Assembly: GCF_012273895.1 (NCBI RefSeq)
Contig: NC_052112.1
Span: 4,402,001-4,466,000, forward strand
Direction of reading: 5' to 3'
DNA from: Zerene cesonia
Lineage: Eukaryota; Arthropoda; Insecta; Lepidoptera; Pieridae
Length of the DNA stretch: 64,000 nt
The stretch's first letter is position 1; every line of letters starts with the position of its first letter. Below are positions 49,201 to 56,500 of this stretch, piece after piece. The notes beneath the pieces are model-generated. The model was not told the DNA's origin, searched no databases, and saw only the letters and a list, made by a program, of their open reading frames with translations. The translations under genes were made by a program, and so were the position numbers.

Positions 49201-50593
49201 TTCAGCATTTAACACGCTCCCTTACGGAATTAAGCATGTTTTTATCATTTCATAAGCAAAATCAGGATAAATAAACAATCGAGAAATAATTTCAGTGCAC
49301 GGCTCGACCGCGTCCCTGGTGTCGACTGCGTCGTCGCTTGCGGCCGGCGCCGGCGCCGACGAGAGACACGCGCATGAGGTAAATACGCCTGTACGTAACC
49401 AACTTCACGTAGGTCCATTTCCTTCATTTGTAGTAATAAGTGAACTGGATTTTTTTTTTATTGATACTTAAATGAGGCTTTTTTAATATTAAAGGTCGTC
49501 TCGGAGCCTTTCTATACGAGACATCCCTTAATATTAAAAAACAACCTTTTGTTAGATTTTTAGTGTGTATTAGTTAACCTTTTGTATCACCGTGCATGTA
49601 ATAAATAATTAATTTAAGATTCATACATTTCGTTAACTAATAAAATAAAGATATATTAAATAATTGTTAATCATAATTGTCGATGACAGGTAACTATTCA
49701 TTCAAAATTTGTAAATTTACCTAATAACTACACACGCTAATATATAATTAACTAGCTTTTGCCGCGGTTTCGCACGCATTAAATTCGGAGATAGTTTAAT
49801 AGAAGCGTATGAGAGACTTCACACAACTTTTCTTAAGATAGTATATTCATATCACTTCAGGTTCAGATGGGCTGTTAGGGTTCTACATCAGAGATTCTAG
49901 ATGTTAGATTTTCGCAGGTCGCAAATACTTAGTACCTTCCTACTTAACACGCCGAAAAACTTTTCATAAGATTTATCAGCAGTAGCTTTTCTTCTGGAGT
50001 GAGAATTTTTTCAGCGGTAAATAGTGCCCTATGTCCTTTCTCAACTTATTATTTATGTTTGCGCCAAATATCATTAGAAGTCGGTTCAGTGGTTTAGGCG
50101 TGAAAGCGTAGCAGACATAAGACAGAGTTACTTTCGCATCCTATCCTACTAATATTATAAATTCGAAAGTTTGTAAGGATGTGTGTGTGTGTTTGTTGCT
50201 CTTTCACGCAAAAAGTACTGAACTGATTGCAATGAAATTTGGTACGTACACAGCTGGACAACTGGAAGAAAATATAGGCAACTTTTTATCCCGATATTCC
50301 TACGGGATACGGACTGACGCGGGTGAAACCGCGGGGCGCAGCTAGTTAATATATAATATTAGTATGGATTATCGATCGACGACCAACGTCCTCTGTACAG
50401 AACTTTACAATTCAACCAATATTATTTAATACAAAAGTGTGAATGGAAATCATAATATATTTTTTTAAGATTATATGAATTATGCCAAATTGTGTTCTAA
50501 ATTATAATGTTGTTATAGGTTCGCAAGTTACGGAGAGAGTTGGCGGATGCGAAAGAAAAAGTTCACACTCTCACAACGCAGCTCACTACAAAT
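15977..50593 (+). CDS. sick: Neuron navigator (sickie/NAV) gene, partial
   Basis: Gene-level entry; individual exons are listed separately. The concatenated exons encode, in order, the C-terminal half of a CH domain, a long Ser/Lys/Asn-rich disordered region, the paired GYMSDGD and GYMSEGG motifs, a block containing RTKVKVSGGTQT, the segment KSYSLQGSTAAQLS followed by VRERLLGSQSLPKPG, the segment DGSLSDTQTYSEVK, the segment RLNRSNSIR then STKSEKLYPSMLQR, HGSTASLVS, and the start of a coiled-coil (VRKLRRELADAKEKV). These are recognised as neuron navigator blocks from knowledge of the family. NAV proteins are microtubule plus-end and cytoskeletal scaffolds acting in axon and cell migration, and Drosophila sickie is the fly homologue. 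All junctions are GT-AG and keep frame: 1176 codons from the start at 28270 to 50593. The first half of the CH domain and the C-terminal AAA+ ATPase lie outside the window. The exact isoform set is inferred. Confidence 0.92.
16740..16828 (+). mobile_element. 3' fragment of a second Helitron-like family
   Basis: Ends GATGCCGGGGCGAACAGCTAG before a T. It shares the 'GAAAGTTGC...TTCA.TGA.TGACATA' text with the copy at 41280-41450 and the reversed copy at 31157. The 5' border is uncertain. Confidence 0.6.
17404..17413. promoter_or_regulatory. Palindromic E-box GTCACGTGAC
   Basis: A perfect 10-bp palindrome of the type bound by bHLH-zip factors of the MITF/TFEB/USF class, immediately overlapped by GACGTC (a CRE-like palindrome) at 17411-17416. 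It lies in a moderately GC-rich block of an intron. Its function is only a suggestion from the motif. Confidence 0.35.
18897..18947. repeat. 22-bp inverted repeat with 7-nt loop
   Basis: The arms 18897-18918 and 18926-18947 pair over 22 bp with a single G-U wobble (left GCTACATA, right TATGTAGT). It does not match the Helitron or SINE families in the window. It could be a small hairpin RNA precursor or the remnant of a MITE. Confidence 0.85.
19699..19898 (-). mobile_element. Non-autonomous Helitron, minus strand
   Basis: On the minus strand it starts TCCTACTAATATTATAAATG and ends CCGCGGGGCACAGCTAG. The size (200 bp) and A/T insertion context agree with the other copies. Its orientation is opposite to the copies at 9741, 12783, 15105 and 50144. 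Confidence 0.85.
22991..28269. other. sick: Long intron, second part, with GC-rich island
   Basis: No coding exon recognised before 28270. A GC-rich island occupies about 23155-23330 (see separate entry). The short hairpin TTGGGGTGCA/TGCACCCCAA lies near 25372. Open frames at 25196, 25356, 26617 and 26788 have no features of real exons. Confidence 0.55.
23155..23335. promoter_or_regulatory. GC-rich island, candidate promoter
   Basis: About 180 bp of CpG-dense sequence (CCGCGCGATCACGG; GTCGCGCGCGCACGCGACC; GGCGCTCGAGGCGCGC) in an otherwise very A+T-rich intron. It lies about 5 kb upstream of the alternative start exon at 28270. That makes it a candidate promoter with an untranslated first exon for that isoform. 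I could not identify a TSS or donor with confidence. Confidence 0.35.
28270..28361 (+). CDS. sick: sickie alternative first coding exon (MGNTNSGQ)
   Basis: The ATG at 28270 has A at -3 and G at +4. The frame upstream is closed by a TAA at 28213. Thirty codons follow, beginning MGNTNSGQGHTRQSS and continuing through SRKSRSLPTSPEVR, and the exon ends AG|GTATAG. The end phase (two bases into an Arg codon) is identical to that of the CH exon at 16290, so both can splice to 31462 in frame. Gly2 followed by Asn-Thr-Asn and Ser6, with basic residues soon after, fits the N-myristoylation consensus plus a polybasic patch. This suggests a membrane-anchored, CH-less isoform. Evidence is from signals only, and no family match for this peptide was recalled. 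Confidence 0.65.
28362..31461. other. sick: Intron
   Basis: A+T-rich with no further exon recognised. It holds a reversed Helitron-like 3' end at 31157-31255. The text CCGCCATCTAGTGTGG at about 29610 resembles insect transposon junction sequence, but the element cannot be delimited. Confidence 0.6.
31157..31255 (-). mobile_element. Helitron-like 3' fragment, minus strand
   Basis: The minus-strand 3' end reads GCGAAGCCGAGGCGAACAGC then TAG, the same terminus as the copies at 16740 and 41280. The 5' part is truncated. Confidence 0.55.
31462..31565 (+). CDS. sick: sickie exon with TSIP motif
   Basis: The acceptor TTTATTGACAG and donor G|GTAAAA delimit 104 bp. The first base completes the Arg codon left by either upstream exon. 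It encodes QVSVLQTSIPLPASAAAVRR followed by APPDKRPLPATPVH. It includes a TSIP tetrapeptide (31481-31492) next to basic residues, matching the (S/T)xIP pattern used by EB1-binding plus-end proteins. It is GC-rich compared with the surrounding introns. It ends one base into a codon, and the next exon at 34554 fits. Confidence 0.88.
31566..34553. other. sick: Intron
   Basis: A+T-rich, with nothing recognisable as an exon. The minus-strand open frame at 33724-33930 has random composition and is not called. A moderately GC-rich patch lies at 34255-34340. Confidence 0.6.
34554..34653 (+). CDS. sick: sickie exon, Ser-rich with SFIP motif
   Basis: The acceptor AAATCACAG is followed by 100 bp and the donor GTGAGG. 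The phases (2 in, 2 out) join 31565 and 34823. It encodes GKSGLSASSSRSTSPLGHG and then AVSFIPRAPASSSG. SFIP at 34619-34630 is another SxIP-type sequence with a following Arg. The longer open frame at 34380-34727 is in a different frame and is coincidental. Confidence 0.85.
34823..36580 (+). CDS. sick: sickie large disordered exon with GYMSDGD/GYMSEGG
   Basis: This 1758-bp exon lies between the acceptor CTCTTTACAG and donor AG|GTTAGT. It encodes residues 99-684 of the isoform beginning at 28270. Most is low-complexity Ser/Lys/Asn/Pro sequence typical of the NAV microtubule-binding middle region. It holds SKIP (34857-34868), SHIP (35100-35111) and TGIP (35577-35588). A more conserved C-terminal part has a helical stretch (NVINEAEISEKEAAQKRILT) and then GYMSDGD (36414-36434) and GYMSEGG (36495-36515), the paired motifs that identify NAV proteins. 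Third codon positions are mostly A or T, unlike the GC-rich small exons downstream. An ATG at 34782 extends the open frame but lies before the acceptor and is probably not used. Confidence 0.93.
37020..38034 (+). promoter_or_regulatory. sick: GC-rich internal promoter candidate with start exon
   Basis: Two GC-rich blocks (37020-37150; 37440-37680) are followed by a sequence that looks like a 5'UTR. TCAGT at 37905-37909 matches the arthropod initiator. At its end ATGTGG is immediately followed by the donor GTAAGG (38035). If used, this first exon ends in phase 0. It would therefore fit the phase-0 exons at 43286, 43591 or 43965, but not the next exon at 42770, which needs phase 2. This would give a short NAV isoform starting Met-Trp. 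It is inferred from signals alone. Confidence 0.35.
39037..39289 (+). mobile_element. Helitron-like element
   Basis: Begins TCACTACTAAAATAATAAAT then GCGAAAGTTACTCTGTCTG, and ends GCGAAAAACTAG. It resembles the minus-strand element at 49752 (GCGAAAGTAACTCTGTCTT). A 67-codon open frame at 39129-39332 is contained largely in it and is not a gene. Confidence 0.6.
40050..40060 (+). repeat. SINE target-site duplication, left
   Basis: CCTGAACCCTT is repeated exactly at 40398-40408, bracketing the SINE. Confidence 0.85.
40061..40397 (-). mobile_element. tRNA-derived SINE with 5' inversion
   Basis: On the minus strand the right-hand tail reads CAGTGGGAACATATATGGGC and then (TGA)n (40061-40103), the usual 3' tail of a lepidopteran SINE. 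The rest (40128-40397) is inverted and reads on the plus strand. It has a tRNA-like head with A box TGGCTCAGTGGTGAGAACC and B box GGTTCGAGACC at about 40139-40195. The SINE body follows (GGTGAAGGAAAACATCGTGA). The break-point segment is present twice as exact 24-bp inverted copies (40104-40127 and 40376-40399; the last two bases of the second overlap the duplicated CC). An 11-bp direct repeat flanks the whole. This arrangement is what twin priming by LINE machinery produces. Confidence 0.8.
40398..40408 (+). repeat. SINE target-site duplication, right
   Basis: Second exact copy of CCTGAACCCTT. It supports insertion of 40061-40397 as one event. Confidence 0.85.
41280..41450 (+). mobile_element. 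Helitron-like element, second family
   Basis: Contains GAAAGAATTCGTATTTTTGT near the start and ends GGGCGAAGCCGGGGTGAACA then GCTAG. It is the same family as 16740-16828 (plus) and 31157-31255 (minus). It has no open frame. Confidence 0.65.
42770..42950 (+). CDS. sick: sickie exon RGGARNRNMEGGSG
   Basis: The acceptor TGTTTTTAG and donor GTAATT delimit 181 bp. The first base completes an Arg codon from 36580. It encodes GVVYRVVGRTRSKADCGQQT followed by a Pro/Gln-rich stretch and DTTWKKYTDSPGVGAPPL. The residues are basic and Gly-rich. It is part of the linker after the GYMSEGG motif and ends in phase 0. Confidence 0.88.
42951..43285. other. sick: Intron, 335 bp
   Basis: Nothing beyond splice signals is visible. 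The downstream acceptor is ACTTATTTCCAG. Confidence 0.8.
43286..43417 (+). CDS. sick: sickie exon, basic and Pro/His-rich
   Basis: 44 codons, phase 0 at both ends, donor CAG|GTGACC. It encodes NQPPAPPSPSHSRKSERRAG followed by HHSPQHKREKLTAAQQLGIA. It has very GC-rich codons (third positions mostly G or C) in contrast with the 1758-bp exon. As a symmetric phase-0 exon it could be skipped without breaking the frame. Confidence 0.88.
43591..43644 (+). CDS. sick: sickie 18-codon symmetric exon
   Basis: 54 bp between the acceptor TTGTTTTCAG and donor CAG|GTGAAC, phase 0 at both ends. It encodes YPSANAPNQHGPRGGGAQ. A short, in-frame, skippable exon in a Pro/Gly-rich linker. Confidence 0.82.
43645..43964. 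other. sick: Intron, 320 bp
   Basis: Contains a CCTAACCTATCCTATCCTAA microrepeat at 43729. Nothing else was noted. Confidence 0.75.
43965..44133 (+). CDS. sick: sickie exon with FGYVKRQ
   Basis: 169 bp between the acceptor CCCATATTCCAG and donor CATG|GTATGC, phase 0 in and 1 out. Ser/Gly-rich sequence leads to APQNFGYVKRQNGAQQPPPL, followed by a Pro-rich stretch. The GYVKRQ motif precedes the RTKVKVSGGTQT block in NAV proteins, as it does here. Codons are GC-rich. The 84-codon plus-strand open frame at 43942 is a different frame and is not real. Confidence 0.9.
44353..44445 (+). CDS. sick: sickie exon with VKVSGGTQT
   Basis: 93 bp between the acceptor CTGTTACAG and donor CATA|GTAAGT. It encodes GRTAQVSAVPRTKVKVSGGT then QTCTQDLQIH. 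RTKVKVSGGTQT is a hallmark NAV sequence. Phases 1 in and 1 out agree with its neighbours. Confidence 0.92.
44446..45067. other. sick: Intron
   Basis: A+T-rich with nothing recognisable. The open frames at 44332 and 44483 are coincidental. Confidence 0.75.
45068..45212 (+). CDS. sick: sickie exon with RERLLGSQSLPKPG
   Basis: 145 bp between the acceptor AATTTTCACAG and donor AG|GTACTT. It encodes NGIGPKSYSLQGSTAAQLSA and then SVRERLLGSQSLPKPGTHEF. This is one of the best conserved NAV blocks. It is very GC-rich, with third positions nearly all G or C. It ends two bases into an Arg codon. Confidence 0.94.
45213..46194. other. sick: Intron, 982 bp
   Basis: A+T-rich, with no exon or repeat recognised. 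The open frames at 45367 and 45774 have intron-like composition. Confidence 0.75.
46195..46308 (+). CDS. sick: sickie exon with DGSLSDTQTYSEVK
   Basis: 114 bp between the acceptor TAATTTTAG and donor CACAG|GTAAGC, phases 2 in and 2 out. It encodes ITPRGGMKISDGSLSDTQTY and then SEVKSDYGIPYAPWLRH. The DGSLSDTQTY(A/S)EVK and WLRHS segments are characteristic of NAV1-3. Confidence 0.94.
46563..46754 (+). CDS. sick: sickie exon with ESMESLTSLHS and RLNRSNSIR
   Basis: 192 bp between the acceptor CACATTTCCAG and donor TTAG|GTAGGT, phases 2 in and 2 out. It encodes NTYSASGRLSEGESMESLTS followed by a His/Ser-rich segment and RLNRSNSIR. The upstream GC-rich sequence back to about 46440 stays open in the same frame. 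However, an alternative acceptor at 46440 would immediately create a TGA after the joined Ser codon, so the start at 46563 is preferred. Confidence 0.93.
46981..47007 (+). CDS. sick: Candidate 27-nt neuronal-type microexon
   Basis: The acceptor TTAACTTTTAG is followed by 27 bp and the donor CCAAG|GTATGC. Entry and exit are both in phase 2, the same as the flanking exons at 46754 and 48174. It would insert nine residues (YLRDRTFPR after a shared Ser) between SNSI(R) and STKSEK without frameshift or stop. A TGCATG hexamer, the Rbfox site, lies 72 nt downstream (47079-47084), a position known to promote inclusion in neurons. The exon is inferred from signals and phase only. Chance matches of this length are possible. 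Confidence 0.5.
47079..47084 (+). promoter_or_regulatory. TGCATG (Rbfox-type splicing enhancer)
   Basis: A hexamer within an imperfect palindromic stretch (ATAATTATGCATGG), 72 nt downstream of the candidate microexon. Confidence 0.35.
48174..48280 (+). CDS. sick: sickie exon with STKSEKLYPSMLQR
   Basis: 107 bp between the acceptor TCTCTTTTCAG and donor CAAG|GTTTGT, phases 2 in and 1 out. It encodes STKSEKLYPSMLQRSSESDY then EPYYCLPVQYGPGGQ. The first half is a strongly conserved NAV motif that directly follows RLNRSNSIR in other family members. This supports direct joining of 46754 to 48174 when the microexon is skipped. Confidence 0.93.
48281..48640. other. sick: Intron, 360 bp
   Basis: Nothing recognisable beyond the acceptor TTGTTTATGTAG. 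Confidence 0.75.
48641..48769 (+). CDS. sick: sickie exon, Pro/Ser/His-rich linker
   Basis: 129 bp, donor GAAG|GTGAGT, phases 1 in and 1 out. It encodes LNYGVSEPPSPSPRSALSPT then HQPAAVIHTPRHSHHYPKKN. It has several Ser-Pro sites that could be phosphorylated by proline-directed kinases. The sequence is part of the linker before the coiled-coil. Confidence 0.88.
48770..49295. other. sick: Intron, 526 bp
   Basis: A+T-rich with no feature seen. Confidence 0.75.
49296..49378 (+). CDS. sick: sickie exon with HGSTASLVSTASS
   Basis: 83 bp between the acceptor AATAATTTCAG and donor GAG|GTAAAT, phases 1 in and 0 out. It encodes VHGSTASLVSTASSLAAGAG then ADERHAHE. HGSTASLVS immediately precedes the coiled-coil in NAV proteins. 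It is extremely GC-rich, including GGCCGGCGCCGGCGCCGAC, inside an A+T-rich intron context. Confidence 0.92.
49752..50141 (-). mobile_element. Helitron-like element, about 390 bp, minus strand
   Basis: On the minus strand it begins GATGCGAAAGTAACTCTGTC and ends GCGAAACCGCGGCAAAAGCT then AG. Its first bases (the expected TCCTACTAATATTATAA) are missing, consistent with disruption by the neighbouring Helitron at 50144. It is related to the element at 39037. Confidence 0.65.
50144..50345 (+). mobile_element. Non-autonomous Helitron, about 200 bp
   Basis: The best preserved copy. It starts TCCTACTAATATTATAAA after an A. It has a clear ACGCGGGTGAAACCGCG hairpin and ends GGGCGCAGCTAG before a T. It abuts the minus-strand element. 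Confidence 0.88.
50519..50593 (+). CDS. sick: sickie exon, start of coiled-coil
   Basis: 75 bp between the acceptor TGTTGTTATAG and donor AAT|GTATGT, phase 0 at both ends. It encodes VRKLRRELADAKEKVHTLTT then QLTTN, the start of the conserved NAV coiled-coil with heptad-like Leu/Val spacing. The expected continuation of the coiled-coil and the AAA+ ATPase domain were not found before the window end, so the following intron is at least 13 kb. Confidence 0.93.
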
Positions 50594-53500
50594 GTATGTT
50601 TATTTTATATACTTTATTATAAATTAGTAGTATTCAAATTTAACTAAACAGTTTAAACTGTAATAATTTAGCTTCTGCATGTTATAGTTCATGTCGTTCG
50701 TATGTTCCGGTGTATTTAAATATAGATACATTTCACATTTCACGGCAAGTCGTTTTCACGACTTATATGCCCATGCGTAATATTTAAACTTTTTCTGAAT
50801 AGCATTGTATTTTAGTTATTGAAATTTATGGCTCCAGATGTAATCATTGCTTCAATCATGCAATTTGTAATATACCAGAGATATGATATTGTTAAAAATT
50901 ATAGTTATAACGATTAACTAGATTCATAACGTGCTTTTATAATAACAAAATAAAATCCGTTATAAAAAAGCACTAATTCCCGTAACAGCGTACGGTTTGG
51001 GGTATGTAAAATAGCTCTTAAACTAATTGCTCTTAGAGAATCATAACAAGCATACGTTATAAACATTAGATATGTATAAGAAGCCAAGCTGTTAGGCATT
51101 CAATAGCACAGATTCCAATGTGCTTGCCGCTACGCTTTTGATTCGGTGATGGAAGAGGATTTAGTGAGTAAGCATCTTATATACTCTGCATTTTCCTCCA
51201 AAAGATAGCGTCAAAAAAAAGTATGGTAATGCCAAAAAATTAAAAAATATAACCATAATGTTTCGCATATTATAAACCGACCTAGTTAGACGTAACACGA
51301 TATAGTTGTTACGATCTATACGATTATTTTATTGTAGGTAATATAATAGCTACCCACAATCGAGCATGCTTGCCCTTGGCTTCCAAAAATAAAGAAAATC
51401 CCTCAATCTCATATTACATGAGTATCTTATTGAAATAACGACCTTTCACCAATAAAAAAGTCTTAAAGTCAGTATTCATATATATTTCTGTTCTCATATT
51501 TATTATCTGCTACAACGACTACCAGTATAATCAAATAATAAAAAAAAATCCACAAAGTTATCCAATACTGTACAGCGCAGGGCGTGATGAGAAAAATTTA
51601 GAGCAAAATCAAATCATATCTCATAAAATAGTAAAACGATATATTTATAACATTACAAATTTTAATAGTTTGGACTTACTTGTTTTAAAATATATAAAGT
51701 TTTTAAGTCCGATAATTATTTAATAAAGTTATGTTCAAGAGCTCTGCGTCTATATGACATGTAAGACGCGGGTAACATAAGAAGTTGACAGTCTGATTAT
51801 GACACCGAATGTGATGCCACTGTATGTAGGTAGTTAACAAACATATTGTCACTTTATATCACCTACTGTCGATATTGTATTCACCAATCATGTTCTGCAG
51901 TCATTTTATACATGAAAGTAGAATTATCATCATAAAAATTGGTGTTTCGATGATCACAGATGGTGTGAACAGTTGATAATTTTCCCATAATTAAATTATA
52001 ACATAGTGTGAAAGTTCATTCAATTTGTTAAATAAACAGTCATAAATATAATATTCAGTATAGATATAATAACAGTCTGATGTATGCGAGAGTCCCGGGG
52101 TGCAGGAGGATGACTGGAGTAAAGAAATAAAATCATTGTTTAAATTGTTTAAATTAAATTAACGTAGGTATCGAAGACGGTATACTTGACTTACAAAATA
52201 TAACGACAATTTAAATATGTACTTAGCTAAAAAAATCCACTTATCCTACAGCGAGACACTTATCACTAGCACTTTTGACGCATAATTCATAATCGTTAAA
52301 AATATAAAAATCGCAATATTATTATGAATAAGGTGAACTTCTTGTTAAGCGTTGAAAAAGTGGACCAATATGTGTTACCGTACTTTGTTCAAGTTTTCAT
52401 TAGAATTTCTAATAATACGGCCGTATGACACAGATCAGTAAATGAGATAATAGAGTTAGGGTCGAACGAATCGCACGGCCACAAGACGGGAGACTATTAC
52501 TCCTTATTCGGCGCTAAGTATGTGTGCCATACGTCAACTGTGACTGTCTACTTCTGACCAGGTGCCTAACTCAAACCAAATTTTAAAGACGTAATTCTCA
52601 TAAGAATCCGGTAGCTTAAACTTGAAAGTCCGTAAATGTATTAGCGGCTATAGCGACATGCAAAATTAATAACGAACGGCCTTTGAATAGACCAAATATA
52701 GAAATAAATAAAATGTAGTGACTGCGGTAGCCAAGTCATAGCCGCCATAAAAGGCGCTCGTGCGTCCTAAGCGCGTATTTAATTAAAATTATTTATAGCT
52801 GTTAAACATTAGAAACAGTTTTACGTAAGGGTTTAAATAAATACATTGTTAACAATTTTATGAGCTAATGACATTACAAACAGAAATGACAATATTTCCA
52901 CTCTATTCAAAATACTAGTTAGAAATTATTAACTATCACCTACTTAGTAATAAGTTAGTTAAGTTATATACTTATACTATATTAACAGAAGCCATGAAAA
53001 TGTAAAATCAATACATTATTCAACGTCTACAATAATTTAACGATAAGTTCGAAACCGGTTAGGTCAAGGTGTATCGACGATAACTTATTTTTGGAGCAAA
53101 ACAATAAATCAATGTGCCAGATCTTAGACGTGAAAGACGGATCGTAAAGTTTAATGTTTAAAAACCATTTGGACATTAAGTAAAGGACATTGTAGTACAC
53201 TGCAATGTATTTATAATGTACAAGTAGGTACCTATATTTAATGCAATACACAAATATTTCTTCTTCAAGTAATCTTTACATCGTTAGCTGCATTATAAAC
53301 ATAATCTAAAAAAATAAGAAAAAAATACACAATAAGAATTATATTAGAATAATAGCGAGAATGACGTTTAATGTATACTTAATAAGTTTCCATCATAAAT
53401 GTTTTTAATCCAGCTAAACAATGGATAAAGGTTCATGTGATTATAATAATTATAATTTATTGAAATAGGCACGACACATAGGGTTACGTTATCATTGTTA

Positions 53501-56500
53501 TTTATTACCGAAATAAATAATGACGCTCCATACAGATGTAATATTAACTTCATTTAAATGTTTTCTAAATAATAGAGAAAGCAAAAATAAATTACACCGC
53601 AAAAGACCGTTTGTTTAAGATGCATTAAATAAATCTTTGTAAGTGTGAAAAAAGGAGACACTTTTGCAAGACGACCGAGCTTAATTAAATTCTAAAGAGT
53701 CTAGCCTTAATAGTGCAGCAAATTTATTAAACATGCAAAAATTCACTGCGTATATTGAAAAAGATTTACTAATCACTCTAAATGTGTTGTATTATACCAT
53801 AATATACTTTAAATATGTTTTTTTGTAAGTGGTACAATAGCAATGACGTACCTAATTTTAAAGGCCGAGAGCTACACTTAGTCTCAAAATATCAGACAAA
53901 AATGAAGAAGTCTGTCTTTATTATTATTAATATCCGTATCTAACTTATTTAATACTTTTTTTTATTGTTCAGAAATGTGTCAAGTATTATAAATATGTAT
54001 AAATAAATACAAAACAATTATATGTTTAGACCGTTTATAATAATAATAAAGCCTTTGACTTTCATCTAAGGAACTCAATAATCAGACTGAGAAATCAGTT
54101 CCATTTATATTAATCATTGAATCAATTTAAATCTAAGGACAAAGAAAGGGTACGAGTTGAATGAGAGTCGTTCTGGACATTTTTGTTCCCTTAATTTACA
54201 GCTACGTAAAGCCGTGCCGCCATAAATAATTCAACGCAAGGGCTCAGCAAGAACATTCATCGTTCTTGCACTGCTATTGTATTAGTTTCTATATTTTAGT
54301 CACACTTACGAAGAAATGTACACACAAATCATTATACTTAGTAACACTAGGTACAATAGTTATTTGAGCATCCTTTATTTGAAGAACGGTGCGTTTAGTA
54401 TTGTATTATAACTACACATAAGTTTTCAAGTAACGTTTTCGGTCTAACATTTAATCATATATTCAGAATGTGAATTGACAACTCATATTATTTGGCAACC
54501 TTTCAAAGGAAGCACAGGTCCTAGATTGGCAAGGAGCCAGAAGCAGTAACTAATTGAAGTAAACATACCCTGTATATTTTTTATGTGAATAATGTGTAGA
54601 TTAGATAAAAACACATTCAAAATATTTTTAATGTTTATTGTATAACCTTTCAACCTTTAGTGTTTTTTTTTTCTCTAGGAACAGTTTGCAGTTTAAGAGC
54701 CGCACTTCGATAATCTCGTAAATATGCCTCAGAAAGAAGTTTCTTATTTTCATATTTTTAGTCTTGACATCCTTACAAATATATGCGAAAGCGTTTTTGT
54801 TTATTTGTTTGTTTTACATTCTGGTCACAAGAGAGCGATTTCATGACAGGTATTTTTGTCTTCTATATTAAAATAGAAAAATAAATCGTAACATTCACTA
54901 CAGAAAAATGTATACAATAATTATAAAGTGTAATTTTCCTTCGCGAAAACTCCCGTACGTATTGATGCTGATCATGATCTGTCTGTGTTGTTGAGTTTCC
55001 GTGACTCAGTATTATTTAGTTATTCACTATCGCAAAGTACACTACTCGAACTCGAACGGCAACCTCAGAACAAAAACCAACAACCAGTATGATTTGAAAC
55101 CCGTTTGCGGTCGGACGTACGCGCGTTGTTCTATTGAGTTAAGCGCGATTCTCTATACGATAACTTTAATACATAATTCGGACAACTGTGGATGTTTCTT
55201 GTGATAAGTGTAAATATATTGTGTTATCTTGTGTATATCAGTGTGTGGCAATTATTTATAAGCGATATTTGGTAGTAACAAATGTAGAGTCCTCGTCGCT
55301 AAGACGTAAACATGTTTGCTTACTATTTGTTGATACGTTTCTACGACATCCGCGTTAAGACCTTTTGTTTTATCAATTAGAACAATGTTTAATCAATGCA
55401 TGACTTTTTTAAATACAAATATTATCGTATATGGTCTAATGGAAGATTTGAATTTAGTCTCGTTTGACAGTCCTCATTTAATCGTACCTGTTAATAACAA
55501 TTAATAATAATTAAAGGATATATAATAAAAATATGTACTGAAAATTATAAATTTCAACAAACCTATCGTAAATATTGTCTAAAAATGGTTAAGGGTAGCA
55601 CTAACGTTGTGTGAGAATTTAGAGCAGGTAACTGCATCCCCTTTTTTAATGATATTTTTAAACCCTCTAGAAGGTATATTGCTCGGGTCTTATTCACTTG
55701 TGCGTTTTATTCTTTGAATGTCATTGTGATGAAAGTGACGGAGAAGGTTATTGTTAGCTAACTTTTTGAAGAGAAATCACTATTGTCATTGTTTATATCA
55801 ACTACTTTACACATTTGGCCACGGCGACCGAGGTCCATCGCCGTGAAACTTGTTAATTTGCGAAAATTTAACAGACAGATAATATAAACAATAAATACCA
55901 AACATCAAGCTTCTAAAATAATATGTTTATGCCTGAATAGAATTTTATTCGTGGCAACCCTTTGATATTAATCTTGTTTGATGTGTTTTAGTGCCGAGTT
56001 TATGATGGCCTCTCGTTTTGGTTTCTACAAATTAAAACATAAATATTTTAATTACATATCTTAAAAGAATCAACTGCATGGTAACGATTTAAAGATTCAT
56101 ACTTCCGTGTTTGTTTTATATACACAAAACCTTCATAGTATATAGTGAATATCAAATTAAATTGTATGCATTTGTGAAAAAAAATATCTCGCAACGTAGC
56201 TGTACATAGCTACCAGCTTGAAAATTTAATTGTTATTAGCTCTATATACAGATAGGTATATAAATACGTATACAATAATTTGAATTGACTATAGTTGGTT
56301 ATTTCATTTACTGATCTTTTTCATTTATTCGTTTTTAGAAACTTTCCAAGAAATGCAAAATTGTAATCGGTAATGTTATAAAATAAAATGTAAGTTTTTT
56401 GATATAAGTTTATACTTTAAAGCTATACCAACGTTTTATCCAATGCCATAATTCATATCATATCATTCGCTTGAAGAGTAAAGACAAAACGATATTCGCT

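Larger units (their letters stand above)
49379..50518. other. sick: Intron with two adjacent Helitrons
   Basis: Half of this intron is transposon: a minus-strand element (49752-50141) followed two bases later by a plus-strand copy (50144-50345). Nothing else was recognised. Confidence 0.7.
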
